Origin: Deroplatys truncata
Lineage: Eukaryota > Arthropoda > Insecta > Mantodea > Mantidae
Direction of reading: 5' to 3'
DNA length: 64,000 nt
Assembly (NCBI GenBank): GCA_030765065.1
Contig: CM060978.1
Location: 114,681,692 to 114,745,691, forward strand
Part shown: in pieces, positions 55,206 to 64,000 of the stretch
How positions within the stretch are numbered: the stretch's first letter is position 1
Layout: each line of letters starts with the position of its first letter
The notes under the pieces: model-generated
Seen by the model: the letters and a program-made list of their open reading frames with translations, nothing else
Database searches by the model: none
Told to the model about the DNA's origin: nothing
Made by a program: the position numbers and the translations under genes

Positions 55206-57084
55206 GGCAGAAATGGCCTGGCGCAGTTGGTGAGGGGCTAGTTTTATATGTCCGAGGTTGAGAATTCGAAGCTGTTCCAGGACGACAGCATTCAAATGTG
55301 CTTGCTTAAATGGGAATAGTCTCACGTCAGTAGCTTTACAGCAGTTAAAGAACAGCGGGACATAACTATCCATACCGGCTTGCTTGTAGGAACCTGGTAG
55401 TAGCTAGGATAAAACAGACCTCGTACACACATTGAATTGCTGTTTTTGACAAGAATTCGGTGACGTAAATGAGTGCGAGCAGCAATTAAGAATCCTCAGA
55501 TGGAACTGACGAATGACTAAACTTGTTCAGACGGGATTGACTAAGAAAGATAACCAGGAACGAAATCTGCGGTGATTTCAAGTCGAAAACCTTTTCCTGA
55601 ACTAAAATGCACATGTTTATTTCTAAAGGAACACGAGGGACTGAATATTCAAGAAAACGTTGACATGATGAGTTCTAACACACTATGGAGACAAAAGAGA
55701 TCATTTTGTTCTAAAAAGGTTTAGAAGAAGAAGAAGAAGCTGGCGATGAAAATAATGCACTTACTTCCTAAGTTGATTTTTCGTCAGTGTCCTATGCCAG
55801 TTCCTATGATCAATTATTTTGGTAGTTATAACGAATGGACTAGACTGACTGCGCAAATTCTTTCTTTGTGTTGAGAAAACATCCCGGAGACAAGAGCCAG
55901 CGCTGCAGATTCAAATGCACTGCCGGCATTAGTAGCTGATTTTGGATCTATGCCATTGTCAATTGCGCTAGGAGGTTATTCAATTACTGCTGAAGTTATG
56001 GGAGGCGCCCAGATCAGAAGAAGCTTGGGTGTTGTTCCTGAAACACTGCTGCACCTCCTGTAGGATTTTGGATCATATAGTTAGTACATGATTGTGCAGA
56101 ACTTCTTAAAGGGATAGCAGTAACTTTTATGCATTCTAGATGACTCGTGTAAATAATTCACAGCCTTAACAAATATCTAAATACACCATCAAATATCATT
56201 CACCCATAATAATGTTTTGTAAATCCATGATATTTCATAGTATTCTAGTTGCTTTTAACGGTAACACTGCGTTAATTCGAGAAGATATCTTAGTTGGTGT
56301 CCAGGCGCTCCTGAAATACTTGGGGCATGTCATGGAACATATATAAAAATAATAGAAAGCTTAACACGCTATGGTCACGGAATGCAAGTTAATAAAAACA
56401 CAAACCTTGCGGTGGATAGCGCGATGGCTCCCCTGGCGGATGAACGTTTGGAAACTTATTTCATTTCCGTTTTATTATTACGCGGAGTCATAAAATGCTG
56501 AATTGATACACATGGCCTATATCCTAACACCTCTAATGAATGGTAATTTATATCACTCTGTTATGCGCTTCCCTTAATATTTATTTCAAACTGTCTGCAA
56601 TGCTTAATGGAATAATGGGTAGGAAATAATAGCAGAAATTGTTATTTAGGCAATATAGTAAAGAGCAGTAATTTTAGCATAATCTATGCTATATTATGCA
56701 GAGTATAGATACAATTTTAATTTCTTTGGTTCTGAAATTCCTGCGTTTGCCCTATCTCAATTTATATATTCGCAATGTGTATCTCATGTTCAAAATTCCA
56801 GTGTGGTCGCTCATTTGTACTATGGTGAGCATGCTTGATGAAAATGCACAGACACCTAGTTAGAATTCGAATCAAATCAGTTCCATTTGTAGGCTCCTTC
56901 CTTATCTACCCATATATTGAAAATCTGGATACCAAATTTATAGCGCTTCTCACTTAAGGTCTTTAAACGCTGATTAGATAGATAGTATAAAAGTCATTCA
57001 TCAGAACCCAAACTATGTACGCCCACAGAACAGTAAAGATCATATCTATATCCTCTTCGCCCCCGCATATGAAAAATACTCTTT
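55206..57084. other. No recognised gene
   Basis: AT-rich DNA. About 55700-56090 is somewhat less AT-rich and may be an old repeat, but no similarity is recognised. Confidence 0.4.
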
Positions 57085-57615
57085 TTCGACGATAGTGTTT
57101 TTTATCCACTTTCCGCTCCTGCTATCGTTAATGGGAATTGAAATTCTCTGCACTCGTGTGTTTTGCATTTTTACTGCAGATGCGAATAAAATTTACTTAA
57201 TCCTCCAATCATTGCTGTGTGTAGATGTTTATTATTTCACACATGCAATATAATAATATTTTATAGTTGAATTTTACCATTTAAATCTTACCTGCTTTAC
57301 TTCCCTTTATTTGTCAACATTTACTTATGATTTAATTCATGCAGCATTTAAACATAACTCTTTCGGCGCAGGCAGCCATCTCACCTTCAGTTGTTGACTT
57401 GGTCAATACTATTGGGCGTGGCTAATCGAGGCTAGCGCGGTCCACCTTGATACTGTTTTTGAACAGCTGAAGGTGATTAAATGTTTATTTTTGAGCAAGC
57501 ATTTCTATTATTCATTGTCATCGAAAGTGCAATACACACGCGTTAAGTGCTTTGCAGAATCTCGGAAGGGAAAATACTGGATTTCATCTCATATTTTCAA
57601 ACTCCTTCCTCATTG
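57085..57615. repeat. Interspersed repeat, copy 2 of 2
   Basis: Direct-orientation relative of 27040-27560 (see that entry). This copy has an extra CGGAAGGGAAAATACTGG segment near its right end. Confidence 0.65.
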
Positions 57616-58089
57616 TGCAAAGATGCAGTTACCGCATTAGTATCGCAATGTCCATCATCCGGTATGTTTTGTCCCAAACTCTGTCTCTCTCCTTCACAAA
57701 GCAGTGCATCCGTTTACATGGTTCATCATGAGATCATGAAGGTCATAATGCAATTTGCCTGGAGATCGATTAATAAACCGCGCAGCTGAAATTAAATATA
57801 TTTATGAAAAATTTAAAAAAATTGGTCTCGCAGCTTCAGGGAAACTCAATCGTGTCGCAGCAGTTCATGATCGGAAAAGTTGGTAGTTGCTTGGGGACAG
57901 GTACAGTTTTTACAAATTAAGTTAAAGGTTTAGAATACCTTTTAAAGCACGCATTAGACGCAACAATTACTGTGGTTAAAAACTGGCGAATCATAGGGCT
58001 ATAATTACGGGACAATGGCACAGTAATTAGCAGGTGAAACGACTGAAGTACAATCCGGTGCAACTAACGAACAAACGAGTTCAATTAAA

Positions 58090-58790
58090 GCTGCGGCTAG
58101 CTGTTAGTTCCATGGAAGTTTTAACGAGCGACGTTCTAGGGTTGCACACATTTCTTGTTTTTCGCCGGCTTTGTCAACTGGTTCATCGAGTTTTGCGAGA
58201 GTTGTATCCCAGACTCTCTACCCGCGAGTCCCGCTTTCTGTCACCGAGCGAGATGACTCCGCGGAAACTGTGAGTCCCGCCCTCTCTGGTTTCCCCGGAA
58301 CGGCAGGCGAATGCTGGGGTGGTTCCTCTTCCACCACGATTCTCCTGTCCCTCATTTCCTGTACCCATCGTTTCTTTCATTGTCGTTTGTTTCAGAGTCG
58401 TAGGAGCAGGCGTGTTGCCGTGGATGTGCGCTTTGTGGACGTTTCTTCCTGGCACAGGTCGGGACTGCTCAGTCAGAACCCGCATCTTCGGGGAACCGCC
58501 AGGGTTTAGAGGCATGCGAGTGGAAATTGGCGGGTCGATGCGTTCGAACTGGAACTGTTAGGGACCCTACTCATGGTTGCGCACGTCGTAATCCGTATCT
58601 GGTCGCCCTTCGAGTCTCTCCCTCTCATCCGTCCCTCCCACGGGTCGCGGTAGAAGTACAAGTCTACGTGCGATGGCCTGCCCCGGTTGCGGCCGCCCCT
58701 CCGTTACCCGTTCTCCATTTGGCTGTGAGACATTTGCTCTTACTCCCAATCCATTGCAACACAAACAATGAGAGAGAAACGTAACACATC
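58090..58790. other. GC-rich, CpG-containing island of unknown nature
   Basis: An isolated ~700-bp block of clearly higher GC content within AT-rich surroundings, with many CpGs (for example CCGCGAGTCCCGC, TTGCGGCCGCCCC). Open frames of about 70-112 codons exist on both strands, but none shows a known domain. One minus-strand frame is rich in Gly, Arg, Glu and Thr (NEGQENRGGRGTTPAF). It could be an exon or CpG island of an unrecognised host gene, or a fragment of a GC-rich transposon. Confidence 0.5.
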
Positions 58791-59244
58791 CACATATCAT
58801 GAAAAATGCAAATTATAGTAAATCTTATACATATACGTACAAGAAAATGTAACCACGCCTTGTGTACACTACATTATTTAAAATGTACTGTATAAGCAAA
58901 CAAGAAAATAATCAGGCATTTGCATTATTTGACGAGTGAAAGTTTTATCATAGATAGCCAAAATATAGAATGCAATTATAATTAGACATTTTTACAGTGA
59001 GAGATAAGCAACAGTGCATTGTTTTTCTTACTTTATTTCAGGCGATTAATTCAACATTTTCATGTTTTTAAAATACACCAAACATATGCTCAGGAATAAA
59101 CAAGTATGGTATATCGAAATATGATACAGTTATAAAGTACCAGAAAATGGGCATTAAAATGTTGTTTGTGATATTCAGCCAAATAGCTATCTTGTGTCTT
59201 GAAGTTTTCTGCTAATGTCATAAAATCAAATCACATGTCTTGTT
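58791..59244. other. No recognised gene
   Basis: AT-rich DNA with nothing recognised. Confidence 0.4.
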
Positions 59245-61485
59245 TTCTTACTTTCTCTACTACGTATAGTAAGTAGGGGAAGTATTGTATTCCACCCAAA
59301 AATTCGATACCGAGATTTCACCGGAAATACATGCTTTGAGATCCCCTGAATAAAAAAAATCTGATGTGTTATACTCACATGACTTTCCCTACTCTTGTAC
59401 AAAGTATTTTTACAAACGCTTATTCTCCATCTAGTTCATGTTAATCGAGATAAACATTTGCAAACTCTATCTTATTGCTAATTTTCTTGTAGATGTAGGG
59501 GAAAATATATTTACAAGGGCAATATAGAAAAACAGTAGCCTTTAAGCATATACATATCTCTTAATAGCTGGTTGCTAGGTGCATCACCATTCCCTTTGCC
59601 ACAGATTATAACTCTTTGCATATCCAAGACAAAAAAAAAATGAATAACGAATTCCCATTTGAGAAAATAAGTATTGAAAAATTTAAGGGAATAACAAGCA
59701 ATATCTCGAAAATGGTTCACTCAACAAAAAAATGTATATGACATAAATTGTGTATTTTAACGCGATCTACATTTTTTGTGTAGTAAAATTTCGTCTATCT
59801 CTTATGGTTTACCAGTTATGCAAAAGTCGTTCACAATAAACAATACTTTTGGAGACATTACAAGAAAATACAAGATATACATTTTATTTGTCATAAAAAT
59901 ATCTTAAACATATGATATTTTAATCAAAATCGTTAGAGCCATTTTTGAGAAAATTAAAATTTTCGAAAAATCTTCTATGTAAAGGGTACTCTGGGGTGGG
60001 GGGATTTTCTTGAAAACCTTCGTGCCGCATCCGTGGAAGATACTGAACCCAAATAACAAGTTTGGTGTTAATCCGACTATTCGTTTCTGAGTTATGCTGT
60101 TCACAGGCACACACACAGACACACAGACAGACACACAGACACACACACGGACATGTTTACAAAAATGCTTTTTTTGGATTCAGGGGGTCTCAAAACATGT
60201 ATTTCCGGTGAAATCTCGGTATCGAAATTTTGGGTGGAATACAATACTTCCCCTACTTACTATACGTAGTAGAGAAAGTAAAAATGAATAACGAATTCCC
60301 ATTTGAGAAAGTATTGAAAAATTTAAGGGAATAACAAGCAATATCTCGAAAATGGTTCACTCAACAAAAAAATGTATATGACATAAATTGTGTATTTTAA
60401 CGCGATCTACATTTTTTGTGTAGTAAAATTTTGTCTATCTCTTATGGTTTACCAGTTATGCAAAAGTCGTTCACAATAAAGAATACTTTTGGAGAGCATT
60501 CCCAGAAAATTCAAGATATACATTTTATTTGTCATAAAAATATCTTAAACATATGATATTTTAATCAAAATCGTTAGAGCCATTTTTGAGAAAATTAAAA
60601 TTATCGAAAACTCTTCCATGTAAAGGATACTCTGGGGTGGGGGGATTTTCTTGAAAACCTTCGTGTCGCATCCTTGGAAGATACTGAACCCAAATACCAA
60701 GTTTGGTGTTTATCCGACTGTTCGTTTCTGAGTTATGCTGTTCACACACACACGCACACACACACTCACACACACACACAGACACACAGACAGACACACA
60801 GACACACACACACACACGGACATGTTTCCAAAAATGCTTTTTGGATTCAGGGGGTCTCAAAACATGTATTTCCGGTGAAATCTCGGTATCGAAATTTTGG
60901 GTGGAATACAATACTTCCCCTACTTACTATACGTAGTAGAGAAAGTAAAAATGAATAACGAATTCCCATTTGAGAAAGTATTGAAAAATTTAAGGGAATA
61001 ACAAGCAATATCTCGAAAATGGTTCACTCAACAAAAAAATGTATATGACATAAATTGTGTATTTTAACGCGATCTACATTTTTTGTGTAGTAAAATTTTG
61101 TCTATCTATCTCTTATGGTTTACCAGTTATGCAAAAGTAGTTCACAATAAAGAATACTTTTGGAGAGCATTCCCAGAAAATTTTCGAAAACGCTTCCATG
61201 TATTCGTTATTCATTTTTTTCTGGGATTTGCAAAGAGTATTAATCTGTGGGAAAGGGAATGGTGCTGCACCTAGAAACCAGCTATTAAGAGATATGTATG
61301 TGCTTAAAGGCTACTGTATTTCCAAATTGCCCTTGTAAATATACATTCCCCTTACATCTACAAGAAAATTAGCGATAAGATAGACTCTGCAAATGTTTAT
61401 CTCGATTAACTTGAAGTAGATGGAGAATAACCGTTTGCATAAATAGTTTGTACAAGAGTAGAGAAAGTTATGTGAGTGTAACACA
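59245..61485. mobile_element. (AC)n-family inverted-repeat element, copy i, internally expanded to a tandem array
   Basis: The left end at 59361-59640 (CTGATGTGTTATACTCACATG, then CTCTTGTACAAAGTA, AAACATTTGCAAACTCTATC and TTAATAGCTGGTTGCTAGGTGC) is inverted at 61216-61490, giving ~280-bp inverted repeats. Between them, the internal ~650-bp unit occurs as 59641-60284, 60285-60951 and a truncated third from 60952 to about 61175, nearly identical to one another. The first two units contain the (AC)-rich site. A piece reading outward, ACTTTCTCTACTACGTATAG, precedes the left end at 59248. No coding frame is present. Confidence 0.8.
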
Positions 61486-61800
61486 TCAGGTTTTTTTTCT
61501 TGTATATGCAAAGACTATTAATCTGAGGCAAAAAGAATGGTTCTGCACATAGCAACCAGGTATTAAGAGATATGTCTGTGCTTATATTGTCGTTGTAAAT
61601 ACAAAACAAGGGGAACATAGTACGCCTTAAGCGATAGTCAAATACTTTTAGAACTGGTCGCTATGTGTAAAATGTAATTCTCTTTGCATGTCAAAAGATC
61701 GTTTCTGCAAATGTTTATCTCGATTAATATGGAATGGATGGAGAATAAGAGCTTGTACAAGAGTAGAGAAAGTCATGTGAGTGTAACGCATCAGATTTTA
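61486..61800 (-). mobile_element. Second right-end copy of the (AC)n-family element
   Basis: TATGCAAAGACTATTAATCTGAGG, AATGGTTCTGCACATAGCAACCAG, AAATGTTTATCTCGATTAAT and AGTCATGTGAGTGTAACGCATCAGATTTT repeat the end found at 61216-61490, directly behind it. It is therefore a tandem or adjacent insertion of an end fragment. It contains a unique ~100-bp internal stretch at about 61590-61690. Confidence 0.7.
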
Positions 61801-63869
61801 TTTTTCATATTATATCTATTTTATCCAGCACTTGTTAATAATTCGCTTCAATTAGTTCTAATGCTTATACAGCAACAATTATGTTCGCAAATAGAATCAA
61901 GACACCAGGCTAAATTGTGCTAGTACTGCTTGTGACGACATAGCGAGTACTCTCTTCAACATGTCATAAGTGGTTACACTTACTGTAAATTAAAGAAAGA
62001 ACCTAACAAGCAAAGTTTAGTAGACGATTCAGAGTTGTGCTCCAAAAGCTTATCGTATATTGTCAGGGAGAAGAAAGTTACACTACAAAATTAAAAAACA
62101 ATTATTAGGTTTAGGATGAATGGTTTGAAAATTCACTTCAAAGATAAAGTATTTTTCATTCTTGAGTCCTCCGGAGGTAGAACAGCGTACATCCATAGCT
62201 TGGAAGTGACTATTAACGAGTGATTTGTATGAAAACGAAACACAAGAAGACTTGAAACTTTGGTCCACGTATGACAACCCCATTAAACTGAAATCTGAAT
62301 AAGTGTGAAGAAAGTAAAAACATTTGTTTACAATAAACTGTGTTTTAAGTTCCCTAGCAAATATGTAGCTGTAACATAATAGTAGTGCATCAGGGTTAAA
62401 ATACATATTCAATTATGAGTGAAAGTTTATAGTTTTTCAGCAGAAATTTTTACTGGTATTTTTAACTATACCTATCTTTCTTGAAACACAGTTACACTAG
62501 AACTTATAAAACGGAAGGGAAGTGTTAACACATTGGTAGCCAAAACAACCAGTGTTTATTGGTTTCCAAAATCCTACTTTCTATTCGGTTTATGGATTAA
62601 AATTCAATTTCCTTACAAGTGCAACGAAATCCCATACTGCTCATTAATAGTTTAATATTATTTCCTTGTTTCTACAGCTATAACTCTGGAGTAACGGATG
62701 AGACAAGGTTACTGGTATATTATTTGATCATACTATGGAGTGCTTTCTCGCAACCTCGTAATATACAGTAAATGTACAACTCATTTAATTTAATCTTACT
62801 GTTACAGTTAATTGTAAAATTAAAAACTAAAGTAGTGTTAAGGAAGAGACAAGAACTTAGACCTAGTACAAAACATTTTCTGCCTTACAAAAATGTTCCT
62901 TGCTCTTTTAGTGAACATACAAGTAAAATCAGCCAAAGTGCTTGCAAGTGGTTTTTAGAAAAGTGTACATCTACAATTACATGTGGTACAAATTATCACT
63001 TACAACGGAGCAAATGGCTATGTATATTATTATAATTGTATTACAGAGCTTTGATTGCATATGCTTCGGCAAGCATGGGAAATGAAATTGCTGGTTACTT
63101 TTAGCATTTACCAGTAAATGTTCACAATTGCTGTTTATTATTGATTTCGCCTTGCTGTTCGGTCAAAGTTTACAACAAAAATACGTCTCTGTTATGTTTT
63201 CCAAACTTTGCTTTACCAAGGTAGCACGATAATTGCGGCGGAATCAATTATCCCTTCAGCTAACTGACTAGTTATTTATAAGGGAAGTTAAGTATACTTT
63301 TATTGCATGAGCAGCAAATAGTTTACGAAAATAATAGTGGACACTATTCCCAAAATGCATGTTTCCTTAGAGATATTTTATATAGTAGCAAAAGTAGCAA
63401 CATTTTCGCTTCTATTATTACCCACTTAAACATTCATTTTACAAATTAATTTCCTTTAACATTCTTATTCTTATTAAGAAATACAAATAGTTCAGAAAAT
63501 GCAACAGTCTTTATCTCTGAAATAATGAAATAATCTAATTTTAGTAGTCATGTGTAACAGTTTGCAAAACTACGTTTGGTAGTTTCCAAAATCGAGCATA
63601 TGTACTATAGCTGCAAACCAAAAATAACTCAGTCTGCAAAAGCAATCTGTAGTGCTTATGATTATGTTAATTGCTGCTAAATGATAAAAATTAAACCGAT
63701 TATTTAAAACATCTTATAAAATCATGCCACGGGATTGAGTATGCACTATTGAATTTTTTACAGGGAGTACTTACCGGTTTTTAAAAATACTATTGTTAGA
63801 TAAGAGCTTAGCGCAATGGCATTGCCCATCGTTAATCACTGCGACGGCAAATTTTCAACTTATGTCAGT
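61801..63869. other. No recognised gene
   Basis: Strongly AT-rich DNA. Open frames of up to ~109 codons (62083-62412, 62772-63035) show no recognisable domains and no exon-like composition. Confidence 0.4.
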
Positions 63870-64000
63870 GATACTGAGCGAAAAGGCTCAGGCGGTAACG
63901 TCCGTGGCCTCATTCGGGGGGTCATAGGTTCAATTCCTGCGACCGACCTTCCCGACCCTTGGTTTTTTTCGGGGGTTTCCCCGGGTTACTAGGTGAATGC
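63870..64000 (+). mobile_element. tRNA-derived SINE, family F (cut by the window end)
   Basis: GGCTCAGGCGGTAACG (A-box-like) and ATAGGTTCAATTCC (B box) form a tRNA-like head. CGACCTTCCCGACC and then GGTTTTTTTCGGGGGTTTCC follow, related to the TTTTCTCC.GGTTTCC motif of SINEs D and E. The body continues beyond the window. Confidence 0.7.

Noticed and set aside
60561-60958. Frames of 94-116 residues around the AC tract
   Set aside because: They include Cys-Val or His-Thr dipeptide runs from (AC)n, and occur in non-coding repeat units.

Overview
The window is a piece of a large, AT-rich, transposon-filled arthropod genome. Tc1/mariner transposases with an insect-type N-terminal region, several unrelated tRNA-derived SINEs with perfect target-site duplications, and an endonuclease-plus-reverse-transcriptase LINE all point to an insect. 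The SINE style suggests a polyneopteran such as a cockroach, but that is inference. I found no convincing host protein-coding exon, rRNA gene or intact tRNA gene. Nearly everything that can be explained is mobile-element DNA of different ages, often nested.

The dominant object is a 17.3 kb near-perfect palindrome at 4292-21602. It starts AGTAGAAATAG, ends CTATTTCTACT, and is flanked by a perfect 6-bp direct repeat TAGCTG (4286-4291 and 21603-21608), so it was inserted as a single unit. Its two arms (8840 and 8471 bp) meet at a hairpin with a 4-base loop at 13130-13133. From outside in, each arm holds: a GC-rich subterminal repeat with GC boxes; a 416-bp higher-order repeat; a ~72-bp tandem array; a small convergent gene block (a 155-residue C2HC-finger protein, a 69-residue protein overlapping it by ATGA, and an opposing 68-residue ORF); a 133-bp duplication; and ~3.15 kb of a 20/21-bp minisatellite. 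The finger gene is open in the right arm and has a stop codon in the left. A second, much older relative ends at 3410 with the same terminus, so this is a family. A 6-bp duplication with AG...CT ends recalls Polinton/Maverick elements, but no Polinton gene is visible. The architecture is that of a giant foldback element.

From 21.6 to 33 kb there are five SINE insertions (one a head-to-tail trimer, one with a 13-bp duplication), a mariner-superfamily element with ~150-bp inverted repeats and a decayed transposase, a further transposase scrap, and a Tc1 transposase pseudogene.

From 33 to 64 kb a non-autonomous inverted-repeat element carrying an internal (AC)n tract occurs about ten times. One copy was expanded into a tandem array (59.2-61.5 kb), one was hit by a deleted mariner (42.25-42.93 kb), and one landed inside a LINE (48.0-51.4 kb). 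This part also holds the best-preserved transposon, a DD41D-spaced mariner-superfamily element at 45388-47028 with a nearly complete but triply damaged transposase. It also has a fragment of a multicopy arthropod protein family, an unexplained GC-rich island at 58.1-58.8 kb, and a SINE running off the right edge.
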